Positions 46,440 to 55,292 of a DNA stretch of 64,000 nt are shown piece after piece. This stretch comes from Thermoleophilia bacterium (GTDB lineage: Bacteria; Actinomycetota; Thermoleophilia; RBG-16-64-13). The notes beneath the pieces are model-generated. The model made no database searches. It worked only from the letters and a program-made list of their open reading frames with translations, and had not been told where the DNA came from. The position numbers were made by a program, and so were the translations under genes. Location of the stretch: assembly GCA_027493445.1 (NCBI GenBank), contig JAOSKU010000001.1, positions 1,290,501 to 1,354,500 of the forward strand, given 5' to 3'. Each line of letters begins with the position of its first letter. Within the stretch, counting starts at the first letter, position 1.

Positions 46440-47570
46440 CTACCTGCTGGGTAGGGAGCCGATGAGCTCGGCGCTGCGGGCACAGGAAAGACACGAGGAT
46501 AGGCCGGGCTCCGCTGGAGCTCCGCAGCCACACCGCCGGTGCATCACGCCCATGATTCGCAGGGTGGCATCGACGTAGTGCATGGGCAGGCTTTCGGCCA
46601 CCGCCAGAGCGCCTCGCGGGCAGCGTTGCACGCAGACGTCGCAGCCGACGCAGCGCCCTGCCTCGAACATCAAGCCCTCGTCGCCCAGAACCAGCGCTCC
46701 CTTGGGGCAGCTGCGCATGCAGAGCCCGCATCCGTCGCAGACCGCGTCCGCAGCCGCCTCGATCGAACCCAGGCCGATCGCCCGCGCCTCATCCCCGCTG
46801 AGCACCGCCGAGCGATCCAGGCGGTCGAGAAACGAGCGGCGCGACCAGTCGCGTTGAGGGAGATCGTCGCTCTGCGCGAGGATTCCTCGGGCCAGCCCGA
46901 CCGGTAGGCGAGCGAGCAACATCCCCGACAGCACCACTCCTGCGGCGGCGAAGAGCCCCTTCCGGGTGACGGTGGAGCCCCCCCAATTGCGGACGTCTTC
47001 CCCAGCGAGCGTGCCCGAGGTACCGCGACGCAGCGTCAGATCAGGGACCGACGCGCAGAGCGCCTCGAGCCTCCGCCATGCGACACCCTCGTTCGCTCCG
47101 TTGGGACACGCTTCGCAGCACCCGGTCCGCAACTCCAGCGGCTCGCCGGGCAAGGCGAAGGTGGCCAGGTATCCAGGAGGAGTCCCCAAGAGACAGGGAA
47201 CGGTCACCGCGTGCCCTTCCAGCTTATGCTCGCCGCCGTTCAGCGCCGCGGCCGCACGCTGGCACACAAGCAGATGCCTCGCGGGTCCGATCGGCTCGCC
47301 GGTCGATCCCGGAGACCCGCTCCGATTGCGCAGAGGTGCCGGCAAGGGCACGATCAAGTTCTCCACCGGACACGCCGACACGCACCGGCCGCACCGGCCG
47401 CACGTGTCTCGATCGATCTCAGGTGTCGACCCTTCCGCGGGAAACTCGAGGGCGCCCCGCGGGCACGCCTGCCGGCATCGATCGCATGACCGGGGGCCAC
47501 AACGGTACCGGAGGCAGTCGTGATCTGAGAGCAGCCGGGGAGGTTCCCCCTGTAGGGTCGGGCTCAGCAT
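46440..47570 (-). CDS. Multi-cluster polyferredoxin-like protein
   Basis: 376 residues and very cysteine-rich. N-terminal region: CLRYRCGPRSCDRCRQACPR and CGRCGRCVSACPVENLI (two ferredoxin-type clusters). Middle: RTGCCEACPNGANEGVAWRR, a separate cysteine motif. A hydrophobic stretch (GLFAAAGVVLSGMLLARLPV, about 205-224) could be a membrane helix. C-terminal region: CDGCGLCMRSCPKGALVLGD, CVGCDVCVQRCPRGALAVAE and a final CxC...CxxC knuckle (RRCGCGAPAEPGLSSCLSCA). This arrangement suits a membrane-associated electron carrier. No exact family was recognised. It converges on module B, so service as electron donor to, or maturation factor of, the wall-anchored enzyme is a testable inference. Confidence 0.75.
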   Translation of the reverse strand: MLSPTLQGEPPRLLSDHDCLRYRCGPRSCDRCRQACPRGALEFPAEGSTPEIDRDTCGRCGRCVSACPVENLIVPLPAPLRNRSGSPGSTGEPIGPARHLLVCQRAAAALNGGEHKLEGHAVTVPCLLGTPPGYLATFALPGEPLELRTGCCEACPNGANEGVAWRRLEALCASVPDLTLRRGTSGTLAGEDVRNWGGSTVTRKGLFAAAGVVLSGMLLARLPVGLARGILAQSDDLPQRDWSRRSFLDRLDRSAVLSGDEARAIGLGSIEAAADAVCDGCGLCMRSCPKGALVLGDEGLMFEAGRCVGCDVCVQRCPRGALAVAESLPMHYVDATLRIMGVMHRRCGCGAPAEPGLSSCLSCARSAELIGSLPSR

Positions 47571-47773
47571 CGCATCACTCGGTCTCTCTCCCAGTGTGCC
47601 AACGACTTCGTGTCACGCGCAGCCTACAGTGGACCATCCCCGGCGTCAGCAGGAGAAAACCCGGATCTGGGAGGCCTTATGCCGGGAAAACCCCTCATCC
47701 TCGCGGGACGAGCCGTCGATCTCATACCCGCCCGCGCAACGCTCGCCCTGCAGCCGCCGGGATATACGGCCTC

Positions 47774-48160
47774 TCAGCGGACGAGCTTGCGCACCCCGCG
47801 CAGCAGGAACAGCGCCCCGAAGCCGCCGGCCAGGACCAGCGCCAGCAGAGCCATGGGGTCGCGGATCGGATGAAAAGCCGACCCGCCGTCCCTGATCTCG
47901 ATATAGCCGACGGGCGAGACGGCGACGCCGCCGCCGCCGCCCGAGCCCTCTCCCGACTCGGCGCTGCCGCCGCTGCCACCGCCCAGGCCCCACCGGGCCT
48001 TGGCCACGGTAATGACGGTCACCCCGGCCTTGTCCACCGGGTCGCCGTAGATGACCGCGCTGCGCGCGGCCCCGCCCAGCCTGTCGGCCAGTCTTTCCAG
48101 GAACGAGTCGACCTTGATTCCCTCGGCTCCGGAGACGCTCTCCTCATAGGTCACGCTCAT
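47774..48160 (-). CDS. GerW/YtfJ-family protein
   Basis: 128 residues. The domain VDSFLERLADRLGGAARSAV...GDPVDKAGVTVITVAKARWG, a glycine-rich segment (GLGGGSGGSAESGEGSGGGG), GVAVSPVGYIEIRDGGSAFH and a C-terminal membrane helix (PMALLALVLAGGFGALFLLR) match the YtfJ/GerW family, first described in spores but also found in non-sporulating actinobacteria. The ATG at 48160 has an ideal GAGGAGG site. Function is unknown outside spore germination. It is divergent from the arsR gene. Confidence 0.75.
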   Translation of the reverse strand: MSVTYEESVSGAEGIKVDSFLERLADRLGGAARSAVIYGDPVDKAGVTVITVAKARWGLGGGSGGSAESGEGSGGGGGVAVSPVGYIEIRDGGSAFHPIRDPMALLALVLAGGFGALFLLRGVRKLVR

Positions 48161-48438
48161 GACTAGAAACCTCCTCGAGTTGACTGCCGGGCGCCATGCT
48201 CCTCGGCGGCGGACCGTCTCCTCATCGGTCCGGCTCGCAAGTCGGAACGGCGCCGTGCACCGTCAGGTATGCCCGTTCCGGCGGCCGAGGAACCACGCGA
48301 GGTGCGTCGCGGCGCTCGGGAGGACTTCGATAAACGGCCAAATCTTGATAGAGTATGCATAGAGTTGGTATTCACGATGCAAACACAGGGACGTCCGACA
48401 CAGCGCAGGCGGACCGGGCAGAGAAGCAAGGAGGAACA

Positions 48439-48858
48439 ATGGGCATTCAGGTCCAAGAGGCGCAGGATCTCGACGAGTCGACTCAGGCGGCGGAAGAGAC
48501 GACGCTTGCGAGCCTTCCAACCACGCCCCAGAGCGATCCGGCCGTCGTTCAGGGCTTGAAGGCGCTGGCCCACCCGATCCGGCTGGGCATCGTCCAGCTG
48601 CTGGCCGACAAGCAGGCCTACGGCTTCGACGATGAGACGTGCTGCGGCGCTCAGGAGATCTGCGTCTGCAAGATCACCGACCTTTTCGACGTCTCCATGC
48701 CCACCATCAGCCACCATCTGAAGCTGTTGCGCGAAGCGGGACTTGTCGAGGCCCGCAGGGACAAGGTCTGGATCTACTACTCTCTCAGGCGTGACGCTCT
48801 GAGCCAGATCGGCGACCTGCTCAGCGAGATAGCGGGGCGTGGGACGCAGGCGCGCTAG
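48439..48858 (+). CDS. ArsR/SmtB-family repressor
   Basis: 139 residues from the ATG at 48439 (GGAGGAAC site). Winged helix-turn-helix (LAHPIRLGIVQLLADKQAYG, VSMPTISHHLKLLREAGLVE, RDKVWIYYSLRRDALSQIGD). Cysteines in ETCCGAQEICVCKITDLFD sit at the start of the DNA-recognition region, a typical thiol site for As(III), Sb(III) or another soft metal. The N-terminal about 35 residues are acidic and longer than usual. It may bind its own promoter and the inverted repeat at 33995. No arsenic-resistance genes adjoin; the nearest candidates are the permeases at 34.7 kb. Confidence 0.88.
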   Translation: MGIQVQEAQDLDESTQAAEETTLASLPTTPQSDPAVVQGLKALAHPIRLGIVQLLADKQAYGFDDETCCGAQEICVCKITDLFDVSMPTISHHLKLLREAGLVEARRDKVWIYYSLRRDALSQIGDLLSEIAGRGTQAR

Positions 48859-48960
48859 CAGGCCGTTGAAGAATGACGCTTCGCCGCAGGGGTGTGCTGG
48901 GCACGCGCAAGGCAAGGACGCAGGGAGCGCTCGTAGCGGCTCCGCCGGCGCGGTCCCCCA
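48859..48960 (+). repeat. Dispersed palindromic repeat, copy 2 (right end lost)
   Basis: Begins one base after the arsR stop with CAGGCCGTTGAAGAATGACG and continues through GGGTGTGCTGGGCACGCG and CGCAGGGAGCGCTCGTAGC, then ends without the inverted right end. About 100 bp, same orientation as copy 1. Confidence 0.7.
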
Positions 48961-48974
48961 TAACCCTCCCAGAC

Positions 48975-49283
48975 CTACGCCAGCAAGTCCTTCTTCCGCG
49001 ACAGGAACTCCTCGCGATCGATCTCGCCCCGAGCGTAGCGCTCCTCGAGCACGCGCAAGGCTTCTGGACGAGCCGGTGCCTGCTCACCGAAACGCGGCGC
49101 GGTCCCGGGGCCCGGACGAGGAGGAGCCGGTTCCTGATAAGTCTGGACCCGCCTGTTCTGGGAAGTAAGCGCCCTTACCGCGAGCACGACCAGGATGACG
49201 ACCACCACCCAGAAGACCGTCACGAAGAGCATCCAGAAGATGCTCATGTAGCCGAAGCCGGTCCAATCACCCCAACCCGTCAT
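48975..49283 (-). CDS. Small membrane protein with SHOCT domain
   Basis: 102 residues. A membrane helix (IFWMLFVTVFWVVVVILVVL, about 15-40), a proline-rich linker and a C-terminal SHOCT motif (LRVLEERYARGEIDREEFLS, RKKDL). SHOCT proteins are common small envelope proteins thought to mediate oligomerisation; function is unknown. The ATG has a GGAACCGGC-type upstream sequence with no strong site. Stands alone. Confidence 0.8.
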   Translation of the reverse strand: MTGWGDWTGFGYMSIFWMLFVTVFWVVVVILVVLAVRALTSQNRRVQTYQEPAPPRPGPGTAPRFGEQAPARPEALRVLEERYARGEIDREEFLSRKKDLLA

Positions 49284-49338
49284 GGCAGCCGGTTCCTTTC
49301 TCGCCCCCGCGCACGTAGCAGCGCCTTTTCTCTTTCAA

Positions 49339-50340
49339 TCATACCCCGCTTTGACCGCCTCCTGCGACTCGTAGCTGCGGTCGCGATGCTTCCCCCGCAG
49401 CCTGGCGGTCGCGAAGCACCTTCTGCTCGCGGATCTGTACGAGCAGGCCTATCACCCAGTTGAGTGGTGTATCGACCCCGTAGTGCTCCCCCCTCTCGAC
49501 CACGGCCAGGTTGAGGGTATCGATCTCGGTACGGCGGCCGTTCTCCATATCTTGGAGCATCGAGACCTTGTTGTCCCCCACCCAGTCCAGCGTGGCGATC
49601 ACCCAATCGTCGGCCGTCTCGAGCTCGGCGAAGGTGAATCCCTGGGCCCGGGCCACCGCCGCCGTCTCCTGCGCGAGGGCCCGCACCAGGCGCTCGGCCG
49701 GCTCGATTTCTTGGATCTCCCGCCCGGTCAGTCCGGTGAGGGCGGCCACCGCGTTCACCGACACGTTGGCCAGCAGCTTCCGCCAGATGGGCTCGCGGAT
49801 GTCTCCGTGGGCCAGGTGAGTCTCGAGACCGGCGGCGGCGAAGGTGGCGGCAACGTGCTCCAACCCTGAGTCCTCGCTGCCGTCGTAACGGCCGAGGGTT
49901 ATGCCGGCCGCGCTTGGGCTGAAGCGGATTGTCGTGGGTCCCAAGGGCATGGCACTGTATCCGGTAACCCCGCCCACTACCTTCGCGTCGGGCAACACCG
50001 CCGAGATGCGCTGCAGGTTCTTCAGCCCGTTTTGCAGCGACAGAACGTAGGTGTCGGACCCCACCAATGGCCGGGCCAGCTCGGCGGCTGCGGACGTGTG
50101 GTAGCCCTTGACCGATATCTGGACCAGATCGACCACGCCAACCTCGTCCGGCCGGGTGGTGGCTTTGATGGGGCGGTGACGCCGGCTACCGTCGGGCATG
50201 ACAAGAGTGAGTCCCTCCCGGCGCAGTGCGTCGATCTTGGCTTGATCAACGTCTACGAGGGTGACGTCGGATCCGGCTTCGGCGAGCAGGAAGCCAAATG
50301 ACCCCCCGAGGGCGCCGGCCCCCATGATGGCGATCTTCAT
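49339..50340 (-). CDS. panE: Ketopantoate reductase family protein
   Basis: 333 residues. N-terminal NADP-binding fold (MKIAIMGAGALGGSFGFLLA), the conserved lysine region VQISVKGYHTSAAAELARPL and LQNGLKN, and C-terminal ketopantoate reductase helices (EPIWRKLLANVSVNAVAALT, KVSMLQDMENGRRTEIDTLN). It would reduce 2-dehydropantoate to pantoate for coenzyme A synthesis. Paralogues act on other 2-oxo acids, and no other pantothenate genes are adjacent, so the symbol is a family assignment. Length is slightly above the typical 300 because of a polar tail. Confidence 0.85.
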   Translation of the reverse strand: MKIAIMGAGALGGSFGFLLAEAGSDVTLVDVDQAKIDALRREGLTLVMPDGSRRHRPIKATTRPDEVGVVDLVQISVKGYHTSAAAELARPLVGSDTYVLSLQNGLKNLQRISAVLPDAKVVGGVTGYSAMPLGPTTIRFSPSAAGITLGRYDGSEDSGLEHVAATFAAAGLETHLAHGDIREPIWRKLLANVSVNAVAALTGLTGREIQEIEPAERLVRALAQETAAVARAQGFTFAELETADDWVIATLDWVGDNKVSMLQDMENGRRTEIDTLNLAVVERGEHYGVDTPLNWVIGLLVQIREQKVLRDRQAAGEASRPQLRVAGGGQSGV

Positions 50341-50682
50341 CGCGCGCGATTCCCCCTTGGCGCCTCCCAGTCGGCTGGTCGGCTGCCGTCAGTGTGATGG
50401 CGATGCCTGGGCACGCACCCCGTGCCCCTCACCTCCCGCGTCGATGTCGCCTCCCGTCCGACGAGAGCTTCGCGCGGCCACGGTGTCGTCACCGTCACAC
50501 ACGCACTCGGAGCCCTCCGCTCCGGACACCACCACCCGTGCGGTGGCGGATCTTTCCCTTATCCCACCAGGAACCGTTGCTGTCAACCACCGGGGACCTC
50601 GTAGGCGAGTGGAGACCTGGGTATTACGCTCGCTTCGGCTGCGGCCGCATTGGGAGCGCGATGCGGCCTGCTCGGGCCTTTG
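50341..50682. other. Gene-free region
   Basis: 342 bases between the ketopantoate reductase start and the PLP enzyme stop. Only short frames with no similarity are seen. It should contain the reductase promoter. No strong hairpin was recognised. Confidence 0.4.
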
Positions 50683-51819
50683 TCAGCGCAGGGCCTGCTC
50701 CATGTCTTCCACCAGGTCGTCTGGGTGCTCGATCCCCACCGACACCCGCATGGTGCCCGGGGAGATGCCGGCCGCCCGCCGGGCCTCCTCACCCATGCCG
50801 GCGTGGCTCATGGTCCACGGCTGCTCGATCAGAGACTCGACTCCACCCAGCGACTCCGCCAGCGAGAAGTAGCGCAGGCGCCCGAAGAAGGTGTCGGGAT
50901 CGAGGGCCTCGATATCCAGGTCGAAGCTCAGCATGCCGCCGAAACCCGACTGTTGGCGCTGAGCCAGCTCGTGCCCCGGGTGGTGCGGCAGGCCCGGGTA
51001 ATAGACTCGCCGGACCCGGGGGTGCCCGTCCAGGAAGGCGGCCAGGGCCAAGGCTCCCCGCTGGTGGGCTTCCATGCGCGGCCCCAGGGTCTTCACCCCC
51101 CGCAGTACAAGCCAAGCGTCGAACGGGGAATTGGCCAGGCCCATGGCGTTGACGATGAAGCCCAGCCGGTCGACCAGGTCGGCGCGCGTGGCCATGACCA
51201 CGCCACCGACCACGTCGCTATGCCCGTTCAGATACTTGGTGGTGGAATGCAGCACCACATCGACCCCCAGGTCGAGAGGGCGTTGAAAGTAGGGGCTGAG
51301 AAAGGTGTTGTCGGCCACGGTGAGCACGTCGTGCTCGCGGGCAATCGCCACCATGGCCGCGATGTCGACGATGTTCAGCAGGGGATTGGAAGGGGTCTCG
51401 ATCCACAGCATGCGCGTCTCGGGCCGGAGGGCGCTCCGCACCGCCGATTCGTCACACATGTCCACGAACGAGAAGCTCACCCCAAACCGCGGAAAAAGCG
51501 TCTCGAAGAGCCGGTAGGTGCCTCCGTAGATGTCGTGGCCGGCCACCACGTGGTCGCCCTGACGCAGCAGGAAAAGCACGGCGACGATAGCCGCCATGCC
51601 CGTGCAGGTACAGCGGGCGAAGCCTGCGCCCTCGAGCGCGGCCAGGTTCTCCTCAAGGGCCGTCCGCGTGGGGTTGCCGCTGCGGGTATAGTCGTAGCCC
51701 TTGTTCTCCCCCACCCTGTCGAAGCAGAAGGTGGAGCTGGGGTAGATGGGGGTGATCACGGAGTTGTAGGCCGTGTCTTTGGCCACCCCAACGTGGACTG
51801 CTGCCGTCTCTCGTCTCAT
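50683..51819 (-). CDS. Cys/Met metabolism PLP-dependent enzyme
   Basis: 378 residues from the ATG at 51819, which begins the family's usual N-terminus (RRETAAVHVGVAKDTAYNSV). Motifs: YDYTRSGNPTRTALEENLAA (phosphate and substrate region), DNTFLSPYFQRPLDLGVDVV and the PLP lysine in VVLHSTTKYLNGHSDVVGGV. It belongs to the cystathionine gamma-synthase / gamma-lyase / methionine gamma-lyase group; motifs do not separate these. Possible roles are transsulfuration or H2S/methanethiol release. It is divergent from a DMT-type transporter, and no other methionine genes are adjacent. Confidence 0.9.
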   Translation of the reverse strand: MRRETAAVHVGVAKDTAYNSVITPIYPSSTFCFDRVGENKGYDYTRSGNPTRTALEENLAALEGAGFARCTCTGMAAIVAVLFLLRQGDHVVAGHDIYGGTYRLFETLFPRFGVSFSFVDMCDESAVRSALRPETRMLWIETPSNPLLNIVDIAAMVAIAREHDVLTVADNTFLSPYFQRPLDLGVDVVLHSTTKYLNGHSDVVGGVVMATRADLVDRLGFIVNAMGLANSPFDAWLVLRGVKTLGPRMEAHQRGALALAAFLDGHPRVRRVYYPGLPHHPGHELAQRQQSGFGGMLSFDLDIEALDPDTFFGRLRYFSLAESLGGVESLIEQPWTMSHAGMGEEARRAAGISPGTMRVSVGIEHPDDLVEDMEQALR

Positions 51820-52029
51820 GGTGCCCTCGATCGTTCGCTTGGCGCGCTCTCGGGATGGGGGGACCTGCCGGTGATGCGCCCCGTCGTCCCGAGTCCCAGA
51901 CGGGGTATCGGCCGGCCCGCCCGAGGTCGTTGCATTATAGATAAATCCGACAGCAATTAAAGAGTATTGCACAAGCCCGCGAAGATGGTATCGTCCGGCA
52001 CCAGCAACGTCGACGGGGAGGCGAAGGGG

Positions 52030-52467
52030 ATGATACGGTATCTGCTGGGCGGGACCATGTTCCTGGTGGGGGCGACGGCCGCCCTGCAACCCCCGATCAA
52101 CGCCGCGCTGGCCAAGCGCACGGGCTCCCTGGAAGCCGCCGCCGTCTCCTTCGTGGTGGGGACGGTGGCTCTGGTCATCATCTCGCTGCTGATGCCGGGC
52201 GGTTCCTACGCCGCCGTACGCGGGGCGCCGACCTGGGAGCTGACCGGCGGCTTGATCGGCGCGCTGTTCGTGGCCAGCACCATCTTCCTCATCCCTCGCC
52301 TGGGCGCCACCGGAATCATCGCGGGAATCATCGCCGGCCAGCTGGCCGGCGCGGTGCTGGTGGATCAGTTCGGTCTGTTCGGCATCCCGCAGGCGTCGGT
52401 GAGTTGGCAGAGAGCACTGGGGCTGCTACTGCTAATCATCGGTGGTCTGCTGGCAGTCCGGCGCTGA
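52030..52467 (+). CDS. DMT-superfamily transporter, YdcZ/DUF606 type
   Basis: 145 residues with five membrane helices (LLGGTMFLVGATAALQPPIN, VSFVVGTVALVIISLLMPGG, LIGALFVASTIFLIPRLGAT, IIAGIIAGQLAGAVLVDQFG, LGLLLLIIGGLLAVRR). The NAALAKRTGS motif is typical of DMT_2 proteins, which act as small dimeric transporters of unknown substrate. The ATG at 52030 follows GGGGAGG; earlier in-frame starts (51967, 51985) lack such a site. The last 32 bases overlap the convergent EamA gene. Confidence 0.8.
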   Translation: MIRYLLGGTMFLVGATAALQPPINAALAKRTGSLEAAAVSFVVGTVALVIISLLMPGGSYAAVRGAPTWELTGGLIGALFVASTIFLIPRLGATGIIAGIIAGQLAGAVLVDQFGLFGIPQASVSWQRALGLLLLIIGGLLAVRR

Positions 52468-53467
52468 CCCTTGCAGCCACCTCGGGACTCTCCCCCAAGC
52501 CTTCGTCCTCGACGGCTGGAGCCAGTGAGTGCTCCTCGATCTGGGCGAGGGGCGCGATGGCGACCGGTCCCTCGGAGAGCGTGCCGGTGCGCCCGTGGGA
52601 ACTGAGCTGGGAGACCGTGGTCCCGGCCAGAATGATGGCGAAACCCAGGATGCTCCGCGGGCTCACGGTGTCGTAGCCCAGGGCGACCGCGAACGCCAGC
52701 GCGGCCACCGCTTCCAGGCCGACCAGCAGACCCGCCTCGGTGGGAGGCGTGTGCCGCTGCGCCCACATCATGAGCACGTATCCCACCACACCACCCGTGA
52801 GCGCCGCATACAGGATGGTCCCCAGGCTCATCCACCCCGGAAAGAGCATGGGCGGCTCCGTGAGCAACGACCAGACCATGGCCAGCAAGCCGGCCAAACC
52901 CAGCTGCACGGCGGAGAGGGCGAACGGGTCCACCCGGGGCGCCGTGCGTCCAACGGCCAGCACGTGCAGGGCCCAGAAGAGGGTGGCGATCAACGTGAGC
53001 ATCTCCCCTAACCCGAACGCCACCCCTCCCGAAACCATGAGCAGGCCCATCCCGCACACCACCAGCGTGATCCCCGCCGCGACGCCCAACCGGGGCCAGC
53101 GTCCCGTCCACAGGCCCAGGATCAAAGGTACAAGCACCACGTACAGGCTGCTGAGGAAGCCCGCGAGCCCTGGCGATGTGCGCACGAGCCCACCCATCTG
53201 GATCGCGAACCCCGCAAAGAGGATCAACCCCACGGTCGCCGAGGCCCGGAGCTGCCCCCAGGTCAGAGAAAGAACGCGCCGGTGAAAGACCAGTGTGAGG
53301 ACGGCGCAGGCTACCATAAACCGCGCCCCCAGGTAGAACATGGGCGGCATGATGCCGATGGCGAACTTGTGCACCACGAAGCTCGAGCCCCAGATGAGTC
53401 CCGCGAAGACCAGGGCCGAGTCGGCCAGCAGACGGGTCCGCCGGCATGAGATCGTCCGGCTCGTCAA
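52436..53467 (-). CDS. EamA-family (DMT) transporter
   Basis: 343 residues, ten membrane helices in two EamA repeats (first about 13-140, with GLIWGSSFVVHKFAIGIMPP; second about 160-285, with LFWALHVLAVGRTAPRVDPF and LLVGLEAVAALAFAVALGYD) and a polar C-terminal tail of about 50 residues. It probably exports or imports a metabolite such as an amino acid or purine. It overlaps the DMT_2 gene tail to tail. Confidence 0.85.
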   Translation of the reverse strand: MTSRTISCRRTRLLADSALVFAGLIWGSSFVVHKFAIGIMPPMFYLGARFMVACAVLTLVFHRRVLSLTWGQLRASATVGLILFAGFAIQMGGLVRTSPGLAGFLSSLYVVLVPLILGLWTGRWPRLGVAAGITLVVCGMGLLMVSGGVAFGLGEMLTLIATLFWALHVLAVGRTAPRVDPFALSAVQLGLAGLLAMVWSLLTEPPMLFPGWMSLGTILYAALTGGVVGYVLMMWAQRHTPPTEAGLLVGLEAVAALAFAVALGYDTVSPRSILGFAIILAGTTVSQLSSHGRTGTLSEGPVAIAPLAQIEEHSLAPAVEDEGLGESPEVAARVSAGLPADHR

Positions 53468-53522
53468 CGGTGACGGCCGGGGCGAGGCCGCGGCCGGGCG
53501 GCGGAAATCGTCGCCGGGTCCA

Positions 53523-55292
53523 TCACTCGTCGCCCAGGCAGTAGAAGTAGCCGTTGCGGGAGCCTACATACAGACGTCCGTGCCAGAGGGCCGGGGTCGA
53601 CTCCACTGCGCCGCCTCCGGGGATCTGCACCGCCCACAGCTCGGGCGGATCAATCGTAGGGTTGGAGACATCGTACGCATGAATCCACCCGTCCGTGTCG
53701 CCTACGATCAGGGTGTCGTGGACCACCAGAGGAGAACCCCAGGCGTGGTAGGTGAAGGGCTTCTCCCAGACGATGCGGCCGTCGTCGCGGGCCACGCCCA
53801 GCAGGCGCCCGGTGTGGGTGGGCACATAGAGCATGTCATCATAGATGGCGGGCGTGGCCCAGATGCCGCCCTTGTCACCCCGAGCCGGGTCCTTGACCGA
53901 CCAGACGAGAGGCTGGTCCGGGCGGTAAGGATCGAGCTTCATGAGCTGGCCCACCTCCTTCGCCCGGGGGAGCATCCGCTCGAGCTCGGCGGCCACATAA
54001 AGCCGGCCTTCGTCGTCGATAACGATGGAAGCATCTACGTCGTCGCCGGTCCAGAAGGTGAAGACCACCGGAAACGGCGCGCCCTCTGGATTGGGCAGGT
54101 AAGGGAGCGGCCGTGGAGTCGGCCCCGACGGCGGACCCACGCCCTGCTCCCAGGTACCCGGGGCCTGGCCCCCGGGGCCGTAGCCGGCCTGCGAGAGTCC
54201 AAGGGCGTTGATGTCCAGACCGACCACCCGCCCACCGCCATTGGCGAAGTAGACCCGGTCGCCGCGCTTCGGATCCAGATGTACGGCCGGCGAGTTCTCG
54301 ATGCTGACCATGCGATCCCCAACGGCCGCAAACAAGGCGTCGTCGTAGGCAGGGAAAGCCAAGAGCACCTTGGGATCCACTCTCACCTTGCCCCCGCCGT
54401 CCAGGCCCCGATTGAGCTTCACGATGAAGAAGTAGCTATTCTCACCTCCTTCGAAGAGATAGTCGCCCACAACCAGGGCGCTCGCGTCCCAGTCGTTGTT
54501 CCACACGGGATGGGGCACGTCGGCGGCGTTCATCGACCAGATAACGGTGGGCGTCTCGCGGTCCAACGCAACTACCCGAAAGAGGTTGTCGCGGGAGCCG
54601 GAGTACAGCAGGGGATACCCGTCGGGGTCGAGCATGACCGAGCCCTTGATCAAGTCGCCCGTAGGAATGTCAGGCAGAAAGCGCTCGCCGGAGTCGGCGT
54701 CGAGGAAGTGCAGCGCACCATCGTAGGCTCCGAACATGACCTGGGTCATCCCCTCCCGCTCGGCCACCACGGGCTGTCCGGTCCAGCCGGTGCCCGACCA
54801 GACGCGCGACTCGCCCCCTTCCGACGAGCTCATGCTCATGGCCCCGTCCTGAGGGAAGCGCCAGAGCACCCGGGGCGCCTTGGGGACGGGGCCCTCGCCG
54901 TACCAGGCGCGGTGGGCATTACCGCGGAACATGGTGAGGCCGGCAAAAGAGGTGTTGATGGGTGCGTAGGCGGCCGGGAGGCCCGGGGGCAGGCCCGCCG
55001 CTTCCGGTGTCTCGCCGCTCGCCACACTGGCGACGGTGGTCGAAGGGACCACCGAGACCACCGCGGACCTCCCGGTCTGCATAGCAGGGGAGGCCTCCAC
55101 GATCTTCCCCCTGCCCTCCCAAAGCCGGACAGTCCAGAGGAATAGGATGATCAGGACGACACCCGCCCCCAGGGCGAGGGTCAGGGTCAGGAGCGCCTGC
55201 CGGCGGCGGCGGCGCAGGCTCTCGCTTTCGTAGACGGTGTAGCGGAGCGCCGGCACGCCGGACCTTCCACTAGGACGAGCCGGTCGGCTCAT
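53523..55292 (-). CDS. Membrane-anchored PQQ/WD40-like beta-propeller protein
   Basis: 589 residues. One N-terminal membrane helix (LLTLTLALGAGVVLIILFLW, about 35-57) and a long outer domain of repeated beta-propeller blades (TGQPVVAEREGMTQVMFGAY, WSGTGWTGQPVV, IWATPAIYDDMLYVPTHTGR, WGSPLVVHDTLIVGDTDGWI, VESTPALWHGRLYVGSRNGY). The blades follow the PQQ/pyrrolo-quinoline-type pattern, but no quinoprotein active site was identified, so a scaffold or binding role as in BamB-like proteins is more likely. The ATG overlaps the preceding stop (ATGA), so it is coupled to the gene at 55289. Confidence 0.8.
   Translation of the reverse strand: MSRPARPSGRSGVPALRYTVYESESLRRRRRQALLTLTLALGAGVVLIILFLWTVRLWEGRGKIVEASPAMQTGRSAVVSVVPSTTVASVASGETPEAAGLPPGLPAAYAPINTSFAGLTMFRGNAHRAWYGEGPVPKAPRVLWRFPQDGAMSMSSSEGGESRVWSGTGWTGQPVVAEREGMTQVMFGAYDGALHFLDADSGERFLPDIPTGDLIKGSVMLDPDGYPLLYSGSRDNLFRVVALDRETPTVIWSMNAADVPHPVWNNDWDASALVVGDYLFEGGENSYFFIVKLNRGLDGGGKVRVDPKVLLAFPAYDDALFAAVGDRMVSIENSPAVHLDPKRGDRVYFANGGGRVVGLDINALGLSQAGYGPGGQAPGTWEQGVGPPSGPTPRPLPYLPNPEGAPFPVVFTFWTGDDVDASIVIDDEGRLYVAAELERMLPRAKEVGQLMKLDPYRPDQPLVWSVKDPARGDKGGIWATPAIYDDMLYVPTHTGRLLGVARDDGRIVWEKPFTYHAWGSPLVVHDTLIVGDTDGWIHAYDVSNPTIDPPELWAVQIPGGGAVESTPALWHGRLYVGSRNGYFYCLGDE

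Noticed and set aside
48340..48400. A second ArsR operator before arsR
   Set aside because: ATCTTGAT is present, but no convincing inverted partner at a suitable distance was found.
53340..55145. 601-residue plus-strand open frame
   Set aside because: Antisense to the beta-propeller gene; low-complexity composition typical of a high-GC shadow frame.
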